Below, piece after piece: positions 40,185 through 48,152 of a stretch of 48,291 nucleotides of DNA. This DNA comes from Candidatus Saccharimonadota bacterium (lineage in GTDB: Bacteria > Patescibacteriota > Saccharimonadia > Saccharimonadales > Saccharimonadaceae). Position 1 is the first letter of the stretch. Each line of letters opens with the position of its first letter. Location: positions 1 to 48,291 of the forward strand of contig JAFRJG010000017.1 of the NCBI GenBank assembly GCA_017432365.1, read 5' to 3'. The notes under the pieces were generated by a model. That model was not told where the DNA came from. It worked only from the letters and a program-made list of their open reading frames with translations, and did no database searches. Position numbers and translations under genes: made by a program.

Positions 40185-41117
40185 ATGAAGCGACTGATTG
40201 TTGTGTATAATCCGCGGTCGACGAGGTTTCCAGAAGTTGAGCGAGAGGTATTAGAGAAGGCGCGGAAGCTTCAAGGGTGGATGGTGCTGAAGTTTGAGGT
40301 TGAACATCGACCGGTTGAGGAGGAAGCGAAGCGGTTGAAGGAGATTATTCGGAAGGGGGACTTGGTTTTGGCAGTGGGGGGAGACGGGACGGCGGGGATG
40401 GTTTTGAACGCGATTATGGAGTCGGGGAAGTTGGCGACGATGGGGGTGTTGCCGTTTGGAAACTTTAATGATTTTGCGGCGACAGTCGAGGAGCCGAGTT
40501 TTACGCAAATTATTAAGCGGTTTATGGAGGGGAAGTATACGGAGTTCTATCCGCTTGAAGTGAGGGTGGACGGGAGGAGATTGGCGTATGCGGGGATGTA
40601 TTTGACAGTGGGGATGTTAGCGGAGGCGGCGGAGCTGTTCGAGGGGGAGAAGGTACGGAAAAAGTTGGGAAAAGTGAAGAGTCGACTGTCGTATGCGGCG
40701 AAAGTGACGTTTTTTTGGTATATGAAGAATAAGAAAAGGCGAGATTTTTTGAGGAAGCTGAAGGCGCTAGGAGGATTGACGAAGGAGGAGATTGAGCGAG
40801 GAGAAGTGACGGATTATGTGGCGATGAACGGGAGAAGCATGGCGGGGGTCGTTGAGGCGGAAGGATGGTTCCGAGAGCCGAGGCAGTTCCGAAGGGGAGT
40901 GATGAAGAATCGGAAATTGTGGCGATTGTTGAAGGTGTTTGTGGAGACGGTTGAGGGGGAGATGCCAGGGGAAGATATCGAGGAAGAGGTGATTGAGTTT
41001 ATGAAGGGAGAAGGGGAGGTTTGGGTGAACTTTGATGGGGAAGCGAGGAAGCTCAAGGGAGTAACGGAAGTAAGAGTGAGGAAAACGGGAGAGGGGTTAA
41101 GGGTGATTGAGAAATAG
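40185..41117 (+). CDS. Diacylglycerol-kinase-family lipid kinase
   Basis: 310 aa. Phosphorylates a lipid (diacylglycerol or similar) with ATP. VVYNPRST at the start, catalytic LAVGGDGTAGMVLNAI, LPFGNFNDFAATVE, and C-terminal VNFDGEARKL, as in the YegS/BmrU group. Likely membrane-associated and used for phospholipid or envelope lipid metabolism. AGG precedes the ATG. Confidence 0.9.
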   Translation: MKRLIVVYNPRSTRFPEVEREVLEKARKLQGWMVLKFEVEHRPVEEEAKRLKEIIRKGDLVLAVGGDGTAGMVLNAIMESGKLATMGVLPFGNFNDFAATVEEPSFTQIIKRFMEGKYTEFYPLEVRVDGRRLAYAGMYLTVGMLAEAAELFEGEKVRKKLGKVKSRLSYAAKVTFFWYMKNKKRRDFLRKLKALGGLTKEEIERGEVTDYVAMNGRSMAGVVEAEGWFREPRQFRRGVMKNRKLWRLLKVFVETVEGEMPGEDIEEEVIEFMKGEGEVWVNFDGEARKLKGVTEVRVRKTGEGLRVIEK

Positions 41118-41179
41118 GGGATTAACAGGGGTAGAAGAGGAGAAGTTTCGGGGATTTCGTACGCGCTACAAAAATAGGG

Positions 41180-41185
41180 TATAAT
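41180..41185 (+). promoter_or_regulatory. -10 of the kinase-polA transcript
   Basis: TATAAT 23 nt before ATG 41209, leaving room for the AGGAG site; an ordinary leader. Confidence 0.6.
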
Positions 41186-41208
41186 GGAAGAAACTAGAAG
41201 GAGTCGAG

Positions 41209-41787
41209 ATGGGAAAAGCCGAGAGAGATGTAAAGATTTTAGCCTTGGTCGGGATGAGTGGGAGCGGAAAAAGTGTGGCGGTTGATTATTTGACGGAGAA
41301 AGGGTATCCGAAAGTGTACTTTGGGGGGATGATTTATAAGGAGATGGAACGGCGAGGGATTCCGCGGACGCCAGACGGAGAGAGTGAGAAGAAGTTTCGG
41401 GAAGAAATTCGGGAGACGGAAGGGAAAGATTGGGTCGTGAGGCAGGTGATTGAGGAGACGAATAATTTGATTCAGGCGGGGCAAAAGCGAATTGTGTTGG
41501 ACGGGGTTTATTCTTGGACGGAATATCAGACGCTCAAGCAGGAGTTTCCAGGGGAGTTGACGTTTATTGCGGTGGTGGTGCCGAAGAGATTGAGATATAA
41601 GCGAGTGGCGGAGCGGGTTGAGCGACCGTTTAATCGGCAGGAGATTATTGAGAGAGATAGGAGTGAGATTGAGAAGTTGGAGAAGGGGGGGCCGATTGCG
41701 GCAGCCGACTATTATATTTTGAATGATGGAGAGGTAAAAAAGTATCAGGAAGATTTGGAGAAGATTTTGGCGGAGATTGAGTTTTAA
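41209..41787 (+). CDS. P-loop kinase, dephospho-CoA-kinase-like
   Basis: 192 aa. Walker A GMSGSGKSVAVDYL at residue ~14; a lid with RVAERVERPFNRQEIIERDR; ADYYILNDG near the end, like CoaE and related nucleotide kinases (the adenylate kinase-like archaeal UPF0200 group is the closest pattern I know). Substrate not certain. The stop overlaps the polA start by 1 bp (TAATG), a coupled pair. AAGGAG precedes ATG. Confidence 0.7.
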   Translation: MGKAERDVKILALVGMSGSGKSVAVDYLTEKGYPKVYFGGMIYKEMERRGIPRTPDGESEKKFREEIRETEGKDWVVRQVIEETNNLIQAGQKRIVLDGVYSWTEYQTLKQEFPGELTFIAVVVPKRLRYKRVAERVERPFNRQEIIERDRSEIEKLEKGGPIAAADYYILNDGEVKKYQEDLEKILAEIEF

Positions 41788-44300
41788 TGCGAAAGTTGGT
41801 TGTTATTGACGGGAAAAGCGTATTTTATCGGGGGTATTATGCGATGGGGGCGCTCAGTACAAGCGATGGGACGCCGACGGGGGGAGTGTATGGGTTTGCG
41901 GCGATTGCGATGGAACTGGTAAAACGGTTTCAGCCAGATAAGGTTGTGGTGGCTTGGGACAAGGCGGGGACGTCGGTTGAGAAGCGAGTGGCGATTTATC
42001 CAGACTATAAGGCAGGACGGCGGAAGCCGCCCGAGGATTTTTTTGTGCAGATTCCGTTACTCCGGGAGTTGGTTGAGGCGCTTGGGTGGGCGTTTGTGGA
42101 GTGTGACGGGTATGAGGCAGACGATATTATAGGGACGCTGGCTTTCCAGACGACACATGCTGTCGGAGCAGAAGATGGTGAGATGGTGATAGTTTCGAGC
42201 GATTTAGATATGTTGCAGGTAGTGAGTGAGAAGGTGAAGATGTGTCGGTTGTTGAAGGGGTTTACGGAGCTTCAGGAGATTGATGTGGCGGCGATTGAGG
42301 AGAAATACGGGATTCGGAAGGAGCAGTTTTTAGATTTGAAGGCGCTCAAGGGAGATGCGTCGGATAATATACCGGGCGTGCCGGGGATTGGGGAGAAGGG
42401 GGCGGTCAAGTTGTTGAATCAATATGGGACGCTCGAGGAGGTATATGAACATCTTGAAGAGGTTCCGGCGGGGGTGCGGAAGAAGCTTGAGGCGGGGCGG
42501 GAGTCGGCGTTTATGTCGTATCGGCTGGCGAAGATTATGACAGATGCGCCGGTGAAGCTCGAAGAGATTCCGCAAGTGAGGTGTGAGAGGGAGAGGGTGG
42601 GGGAGGTGTTGGATAAGTTGGAGTTTAGGAGTTTGAAGAAGAAGTTTCTTAGTGGTTCATTTTCTGGGCTTGCGAACAGAGATTCTTTTCGAGGTCGCCA
42701 GACTCGGTCCGGAACGTCATACGCTGGGCGTCCGGCAGAACCGTCTCCTGCGGAGACGAACCTGTCGGCGCCGTCAGGAATATACGTTGCGTCCCTCGCA
42801 GGTGGAAAAGACCTCGAGAAAGAACACTCTGTTCCGCGCCAGGAAAATGAACTGAATAAGACGGTGATCTCTTACGACGTGAAGGAGTTGATGCATCGGG
42901 ACGAGGGGGTGGCGAGGAAGGTGCTTTACGGGGAGGAGTTTTATGATTTAGGGCAGGGGAAGTTTTTGTTGAATCCGCTCGTGCGAGAGGAGAAGAGGGA
43001 ACAAGGAGAATTGTTTGAGCCGGGGAGGAGAGAACTTGAGGCGGAGTATGTGCGGCAGAAGGAAGAGTACGCGAAAGAGCCGAGACTGTGGAAAGTATTG
43101 ACGGAGCTGGATTTACCGATGATTCCGGTTTTGTATAAGATTGAGAAGAGGGGGATGAAGATTGACCGGGAGTATTTCAAGAGACTGCAACGAGAGTATG
43201 AGCAGTTGGTAGAGAAGATGACCGAGGAGATTTATCGGTTGGCGGGGGCGGGGTTTAATGTCAATTCGCCCGTGCAGTTGTCAGAAGTGCTGTTTTCTCG
43301 ACTTAATTTGTCGACGAAGGGAATTAAGAAGACGTCGAGAGGGTATTCGACTGGGGTGAGAGAGCTGGAGAAGTTAAAAGGACAGCATCCGATAATTGAG
43401 AAGATTATGGAATATCGAGAGGCGACGAAGCTACTCGGGACGTATATTGGACCGTTGCCGGCGTTGGCGGACGAAGAGGGGCGCGTGCATACGACGTTTA
43501 CACAAAATGTGACGGCGACGGGGAGGTTGTCGAGCGTGAACCCGAATTTACAGAATATTCCGACGAGGACGGAGGAAGGGAAGCGAATCAGGGAAGGGTT
43601 TATCTCGGAAGAGGGGAAGGTGTTGATTTCTGCGGATTATGCGCAGTTTGAGCTAAGATTGGCGGCGGAATTGGCGGGAGATACGGCGTTAATTGAGGAT
43701 TTTAACTCGGGGGTGGATATTCATACGAAGACAGCGGCGGAAGTGTATAAAATCCCGATGGAAGAGGTGACGAAAGACCAGCGGAGGCTGGCGAAGGTGG
43801 TGAATTTTGGGATTATTTACGGAATGAGCGCGCGAGGATTGGCAGATGCGGCAGGAATGCAATTTTGGGAAGCTAAGCAGTTTATTGACCATTATATGGA
43901 GGTGCGCAAGCCGATTGGGGAGAAGATGAAAGAGTATCTGGAACAGGCACGAGAGCAAGGGTATGTGGAGACGTATTTCGGGCGGAGACGACCAACGCCA
44001 GATGTGAAGAGTGCGAATTTTATGGTTCGAACAGGGGCGGAGCGAGCGGCGCAGAATATGCCGATTCAAGGAACAGAGGCGGACTTAGTGAAGAAAGCGA
44101 TGATTCAGCTCGACCGGGAGTTACCGGAGGGGGCGGAGATGATTATGCAGGTGCATGACTCGATTATGGTCGAGGCGAGACCAGAGCAAGTTGAGGAAGT
44201 GGCGCGAGTGATGACGGAAGTGATGGAAGGAGTGGCGCCGGAGTTTAAGGTTAAATTGAAAGTTGATGTGAAAGTGGGGAAGAATTGGGGAGAGGTCTGA
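41787..44300 (+). CDS. polA: DNA polymerase I
   Basis: 837 aa. 5'-nuclease domain: LVVIDGKSVFYRGYYA, VVAWDKAG, YKAGRRKPPEDF, CDGYEADDIIGTLA, VSSDLDMLQ, LKGDASDNIPGVPGIGEK. The 3'-5' exonuclease region is short and lacks the catalytic acids, so no proofreading. Polymerase motifs: SADYAQFELRLAA (A), RRLAKVVNFGIIYG (B, O helix), MQVHDSIMVEA (C). Residues ~290-355, after the nuclease domain, are an insert from palindrome G. Acts in primer removal and repair. Confidence 0.96.
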   Translation: MRKLVVIDGKSVFYRGYYAMGALSTSDGTPTGGVYGFAAIAMELVKRFQPDKVVVAWDKAGTSVEKRVAIYPDYKAGRRKPPEDFFVQIPLLRELVEALGWAFVECDGYEADDIIGTLAFQTTHAVGAEDGEMVIVSSDLDMLQVVSEKVKMCRLLKGFTELQEIDVAAIEEKYGIRKEQFLDLKALKGDASDNIPGVPGIGEKGAVKLLNQYGTLEEVYEHLEEVPAGVRKKLEAGRESAFMSYRLAKIMTDAPVKLEEIPQVRCERERVGEVLDKLEFRSLKKKFLSGSFSGLANRDSFRGRQTRSGTSYAGRPAEPSPAETNLSAPSGIYVASLAGGKDLEKEHSVPRQENELNKTVISYDVKELMHRDEGVARKVLYGEEFYDLGQGKFLLNPLVREEKREQGELFEPGRRELEAEYVRQKEEYAKEPRLWKVLTELDLPMIPVLYKIEKRGMKIDREYFKRLQREYEQLVEKMTEEIYRLAGAGFNVNSPVQLSEVLFSRLNLSTKGIKKTSRGYSTGVRELEKLKGQHPIIEKIMEYREATKLLGTYIGPLPALADEEGRVHTTFTQNVTATGRLSSVNPNLQNIPTRTEEGKRIREGFISEEGKVLISADYAQFELRLAAELAGDTALIEDFNSGVDIHTKTAAEVYKIPMEEVTKDQRRLAKVVNFGIIYGMSARGLADAAGMQFWEAKQFIDHYMEVRKPIGEKMKEYLEQAREQGYVETYFGRRRPTPDVKSANFMVRTGAERAAQNMPIQGTEADLVKKAMIQLDRELPEGAEMIMQVHDSIMVEARPEQVEEVARVMTEVMEGVAPEFKVKLKVDVKVGKNWGEV
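42655..42852. repeat. Palindromic element G inside polA
   Basis: 198 bp, 66 codons, the longest copy. Left GTTCATTTTCTGGGCTTGCG; reverse complement of right GTTCATTTTCCTGGCGCGG, then AACAGAG, TTCTTT, CGAGGTC in both. Perfect centre CGTCTCC-tgc-GGAGACG (42742-42758). Confidence 0.92.
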
Positions 44301-44303
44301 ACT

Positions 44304-44350
44304 TGTGCATTTTTTGCACATGTTGAACTGCGAAAAAAAGTTTCGCGGTT
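44304..44350 (+). promoter_or_regulatory. Two hairpins before the RhuM-Fic gene
   Basis: TGTGCA-ttttt-TGCACA (44304-44320) and AACTGCGAAA-aaaag-TTTCGCGGTT (44326-44350), the latter with 10 pairs including one G-T. They fill the 72-bp gap between polA and the next gene. Operators or attenuator-like structures are possible; no T run follows, so they are not typical terminators. Confidence 0.5.
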
Positions 44351-44372
44351 CGAAGCGTAAAAAGGAGAAAAG

Positions 44373-45392
44373 ATGGAAGAAAGTAAGGCGGTGGTGATGT
44401 ATCAGGGGGAAGAGGGGGAGGTGGTGTTTGATGTGAGTAACGAGGAGGAGACGATTTGGGCAACGCAGGAGCAGATTGCGCAGTTGTTCGGAGTGACGGT
44501 CGCGAACGTGAACATGCACTTGAAAAAAATCTATAAAGAAGAGGAACTCGCGGAGAAGGGAACTATTCAGAAAAACTTAATAGTTAGAAGGGAGGGAAAC
44601 AGACAGGTACGACGGGCGATTAACTTCTATAATCTTGACGCGATTATTTCGGTCGGGTATCGGGTTAATTCGAAGAAAGCGACGAAGTTCAGAGTTTGGG
44701 CGACGGGAGTGTTGAAGAAATATATGCTCGGCGGGGTGGCGGTTAATGAGCGGAGAGTGAAAGAGTTGTCGGAGGGGCAACTTGAGGAGATTGAGGGGGC
44801 GCTGAAGATGGTACGGCGGTTGATGGAGAAGACGGAGCTTGAAGAGGGGGAGGCGAAAGGGGTACTTGAAGTGATTGCGAAATATGGGAAGGCGCTAGAG
44901 ACGATTCGGGAGTTTGATGAGGGGAAGCAGCTCGGGACGGGCTTTTTAGAGAGGTCGCAATTTGGAGAGCGGAGGGGTGGAGCGAAGCGTCAAAGACGGG
45001 GACTAACGGGGGGAGATGTGCGGAACTTGGTAGAAAACTTACGAGAGGAGCTTGATGAGCGAGAGGAGTTTGGAGAGTTTAAGGACGAGGAGAGGTTCGA
45101 GGAGACGCTTAGGGGATTGATGACGGAAGAGACGGAGATGAGCGGAGCGGAACGGGCGGTGAGACTGTTGTATATGATAGTGAAAGAACGACCGTTTAGA
45201 GACGGGAATCGGCGGATTGGGGCGCTATTGTTTATTTATTATTTGACGATTAATGATTTCCATTTGAGTGCAGAGGGGGAGACGAAAATTTCTGACCGGG
45301 CGCTAACGGCGATTGTGCTACTAATGGCGGAGAGTGAGGAACGGGAGAAGGAATTGATGATTGGGGTGGTTAGGAAGTTGATTGAGGGGTAG
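44373..45392 (+). CDS. RhuM-Fic family protein with altered Fic motif
   Basis: 339 aa. N-terminal RhuM (virulence-protein) domain with TIWATQEQIAQLFGVTVANV (HTH-like), AINFYNLDAIISVGYRVNS and FRVWATGVLKKYM; C-terminal Fic/DOC domain with RPFRDGNRRIGALLF. The canonical Fic motif begins HPF; here the catalytic His is Arg (codon CGA). AMP-transfer activity is therefore doubtful. The family often acts in toxin or defence functions. AAAAGGAG before the ATG. Confidence 0.88.
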   Translation: MEESKAVVMYQGEEGEVVFDVSNEEETIWATQEQIAQLFGVTVANVNMHLKKIYKEEELAEKGTIQKNLIVRREGNRQVRRAINFYNLDAIISVGYRVNSKKATKFRVWATGVLKKYMLGGVAVNERRVKELSEGQLEEIEGALKMVRRLMEKTELEEGEAKGVLEVIAKYGKALETIREFDEGKQLGTGFLERSQFGERRGGAKRQRRGLTGGDVRNLVENLREELDEREEFGEFKDEERFEETLRGLMTEETEMSGAERAVRLLYMIVKERPFRDGNRRIGALLFIYYLTINDFHLSAEGETKISDRALTAIVLLMAESEEREKELMIGVVRKLIEG

Positions 45393-45416
45393 AGGGAAAT
45401 AGGGTATAATCGTGAT

Positions 45417-46355
45417 ATGAAAAAAGCAGAGGTAAAGAAGGGGGAGAAAACAGATAAGCAAGAAGGGAAAGAAAATAAGAAGGGGCGAGGAAAGAAGATA
45501 GGGATTATTTTAGGGGTAGTATTAGGGGTTTTGATAATGGTGGGCGGGGGGTATATGGTGCTGAAGCGAGAAATAGTTGAGACTGAGGAATTGGTAGTTG
45601 TACAAGAGGGAAAAGAGTTTTCTCGGGTTTTTACGGAGTATATTCAGGGGCGACTTGAGGCGACAGAGCTGTTTCAGGAAGAATTTAGGAAGTTGGAAGA
45701 TGAGGAAATTGTGGAGAAATTGGCGGAGCTGAAAGATACGTTTTCCGGAGTGGCGAAAGAGGTAGCGACGAAGTATCAGGGGACGGAATTTGAGGAAATG
45801 GCAGAGATAATGAAAAACGACACGACGGTGTATTTGAAGGAGGTGCGTGAACTGAGGCAGGTGCTGACCGGGAGTGGGGTGAGCGCGGACAAGCAAGTAG
45901 AATTGTTGAAGATTACACAAGAGAATGAAGAATTATTGAGGTCGGCGGTTTATCTGGCGGAAAGTGCGTTTCCGGAGGGAGCAAGCGGACTTGGCGGGAA
46001 GGGGGTGATGATTGTGCAGGGGGAGATGTTGACTGAGGTCGGGGGCGGAGTGATGAATGTGTTTGTGGGAAATACAGAGAAGAAAGTAGTAGCGGTTTCG
46101 ACGGACGATTACTCGGAAACCGTGAAAACGATTCGAGCAGAGAAGGCGTTAGTATTTTCCGGGGGAGGAGTGAGGAAGATTGGGGAGGGGGTAAAAAATG
46201 AATTGGTGACTGGTAAGCTGAAAGTGGTGACGGTTCAAGAAATGTCGGGAGGGGAAGCGAAGCTCGAGAAGCGATTGATTAGTTTGTTGGGGGAGACGAC
46301 ATGGAGTTTGGCGCCGAAACTGGAAGCGAGGGGGATTATGGGATTGACGGAATAG
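45417..46355 (+). CDS. Single-helix unknown protein
   Basis: 312 aa. A strongly basic cytoplasmic N-terminus (KKGEKTDKQEGKENKKGRGK), one helix (IIGIILG type: IGIILGVVLGVLIMVGGGYM), then a helical outside region, and a C-terminal domain of mixed strands (EMLTEVGGGVMNVFVGNTEK). Not recognised. TATAAT (45405-45410) is 6 nt before the ATG, so leaderless. Confidence 0.7.
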   Translation: MKKAEVKKGEKTDKQEGKENKKGRGKKIGIILGVVLGVLIMVGGGYMVLKREIVETEELVVVQEGKEFSRVFTEYIQGRLEATELFQEEFRKLEDEEIVEKLAELKDTFSGVAKEVATKYQGTEFEEMAEIMKNDTTVYLKEVRELRQVLTGSGVSADKQVELLKITQENEELLRSAVYLAESAFPEGASGLGGKGVMIVQGEMLTEVGGGVMNVFVGNTEKKVVAVSTDDYSETVKTIRAEKALVFSGGGVRKIGEGVKNELVTGKLKVVTVQEMSGGEAKLEKRLISLLGETTWSLAPKLEARGIMGLTE

Positions 46356-46382
46356 AAAGGGCGAGACCGAGAGGAGAAGCAA

Positions 46383-47237
46383 ATGCCGGAATTGCCAGAG
46401 GTTGAGACGATTCGGAGGGGACTTTCTGAGCGCTTGCTCGAACGGCGAGCGGGGCGGATTTTACGGGTGAAGGTGTTTGAGCCGAAGACGTTTTTAGGGA
46501 GGGAGGAGGAGATAACGGGGCGAGAAGCGAAAGGTCTGCGGCGGTTCGGAAAAGCGTTGGTAGTGGATTTATCGGGAGGGCGAAGTTTGTTGATTCATTT
46601 GAGAATGACGGGGCAGTTGGTTTGGCGAGGAGACGACATGTTCGGAGGAGGACATCCGAACGAGGATTGGCTCGGGGAATTGCCAAATAAGCATACGAGG
46701 GTGGAGATTGAGTTCGAGCGGGGGAAGCTGTTTTTTAACGACCAGCGGAAGTTTGGATTTATTAAAGTGATATCGACGGAAGAAGTGGAGGAAGACGGGT
46801 TTGTGCGGAAGTTAGGAAAAGAGCCTTGGGAGATAACGGGGGAGGAGTTATATGAGAAATTGCAGAGACGAAAGGGGACGGCGATTAAGGCGGTGTTGTT
46901 GAACCAAGAAGTAATAGCGGGGCTGGGGAACATTTATGCGGACGAGGCGTTGTATTTTGCGGGGGTGAGTCCTATGAGAAAGGCGGGGGAGGTTTCTCGA
47001 GCGGAGGCGGAGAAGCTAGTAGAAGGAGCGAGAGTGGTAATGGAGAGAAGCCTCGAGTCGGGCGGGTCAACGATTCGAAATTATGTGCGGAGTGACGGGA
47101 CGAGGGGGAATTATTTGGATTTGTTTGCGAAAGTGTATGGGAGGGGAGGAGAGAAGTGTGAAAAATGTGGCGGAGAGATTAAAAAGGTGAAAGTTGGGGG
47201 GAGAGGGACGCATTATTGTCCGAGGTGCCAGAAATGA
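46383..47237 (+). CDS. mutM: Formamidopyrimidine-DNA glycosylase MutM
   Basis: 284 aa. Removes 8-oxoguanine and formamidopyrimidines and nicks the DNA. Mature start PELPEVETIRRGL with catalytic Pro2/Glu3; LIHLRMTGQL; FNDQRKFGFI; VIAGLGNIYADEALY; zinc finger CEKCGG ... HYCPRCQK at the end. ATGA overlap with holA. Confidence 0.97.
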   Translation: MPELPEVETIRRGLSERLLERRAGRILRVKVFEPKTFLGREEEITGREAKGLRRFGKALVVDLSGGRSLLIHLRMTGQLVWRGDDMFGGGHPNEDWLGELPNKHTRVEIEFERGKLFFNDQRKFGFIKVISTEEVEEDGFVRKLGKEPWEITGEELYEKLQRRKGTAIKAVLLNQEVIAGLGNIYADEALYFAGVSPMRKAGEVSRAEAEKLVEGARVVMERSLESGGSTIRNYVRSDGTRGNYLDLFAKVYGRGGEKCEKCGGEIKKVKVGGRGTHYCPRCQK

Positions 47238-47863
47238 TTAAAATTTTTACGGGGGAAGATAGGGGGAAGTTGCAGGAGGCGGTTAAGCGGGAGCTAGGGG
47301 AGGAGTATGAAGTGTTTGAGGGGGAAGAGCTGACGACCGGGGATTTGCCAGGGATTTTTTTTGGAGCGACGCTGTTTGCGGGGTTTGCGGAGCGCAGGGT
47401 AGTAATTCGGGACCTCGGGGAGAATAAGGTGGTGTTTACGGAATTGGGGGAGAAAATTGAAGAGTTTGTGAAGACGGAAGCAAAAGTGATTTTGGTCGAG
47501 ACGAAGTTTGATAAGCGCTTGAGCGCGGCGAAGAAGTTAGCGAAGGCGGGGGTTGAGGTTCGAGAGTTCAAGATGGCGGGAAAGGGCGACTCGAGGGCGG
47601 TGTTTGAGATTTATGACTTGGCGCTAAAAGACGGGGCACAAGCGGTCAGGGCGCTTGAGAAGATTCAGGCGGAGCAAGAGCCGTATATGTTTTTTGGGTT
47701 ATTGGCGTCGCAGGCGTTGAAACGGTTGGAATGGCGACCGAACGGAACGAAAGAACGGAGAGCGGTTAAGGAGTTGGCGGAGGTGGATATGAAAATGAAA
47801 ACCACGGCAGTTGAGCCGTGGTTGCTAGTGAAAAGCTTTTTGGTTAGGCTTTCTTCGTTGTAG
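47234..47863 (+). CDS. holA: DNA polymerase III delta-subunit-like protein (HolA)
   Basis: 209 aa from ATG 47234 (overlaps mutM stop as ATGA). FTGEDRGKLQEAVKREL at the start, FFGATLFAGFAERRVVIRDL, then a helical part with EQEPYMFFGLLASQ and a C-terminal PWLLVKSFLVRL, the pattern of HolA. It is shorter than the usual ~330 aa, so a reduced clamp loader delta. Position next to rpsT is typical for holA. Its last 20 bp overlap rpsT tail-to-tail. Confidence 0.8.
   Translation: MIKIFTGEDRGKLQEAVKRELGEEYEVFEGEELTTGDLPGIFFGATLFAGFAERRVVIRDLGENKVVFTELGEKIEEFVKTEAKVILVETKFDKRLSAAKKLAKAGVEVREFKMAGKGDSRAVFEIYDLALKDGAQAVRALEKIQAEQEPYMFFGLLASQALKRLEWRPNGTKERRAVKELAEVDMKMKTTAVEPWLLVKSFLVRLSSL
47800..47823 (-). 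terminator. rpsT terminator inside holA
   Basis: Perfect 9-bp stem AACCACGGC / GCCGTGGTT with a 6-nt loop, lying in the holA coding region; on the minus strand T-rich sequence (TTTTCATTTTC) follows. Confidence 0.6.
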
Positions 47864-48152
47864 AAGGGGATTTTTTAGTGGTTTTTGAAGCGGACTTTTT
47901 AACGGGAGTCTGGGTCAGTTCTTTAGCGATTTTAGCGAGGCGGGATTTACGGCGAGAGGCGGTATTTTTCTTGAGCAAGCCCTTTTTGACGGCTTTATCG
48001 TATTCGCTTTGAACTTTTTTCATATTCTCGGCGGAAGGGTCGGATTTAAAAGTTTTCAGGGCAAGTTTGATGTTTTTCTTGATTTCTTGGTTTTTGGCCT
48101 GACGCTTGGTCGCTTGGCGAGCGGCTTTTTTTGCGGATTTAATAATCGGCAT
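47844..48152 (-). CDS. rpsT: 30S ribosomal protein S20
   Basis: 102 aa, a helical protein that binds 16S rRNA. PIIKSAKKAARQATKRQAKNQ at the start, ALKTF and KGLLKKNTASRRKSRLAK further on. A ~20-residue Lys/Thr/Ser tail extends the usual length. AGGA lies upstream of the ATG. The family match is clear. Confidence 0.95.
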   Translation of the reverse strand: MPIIKSAKKAARQATKRQAKNQEIKKNIKLALKTFKSDPSAENMKKVQSEYDKAVKKGLLKKNTASRRKSRLAKIAKELTQTPVKKSASKTTKKSPSTTKKA

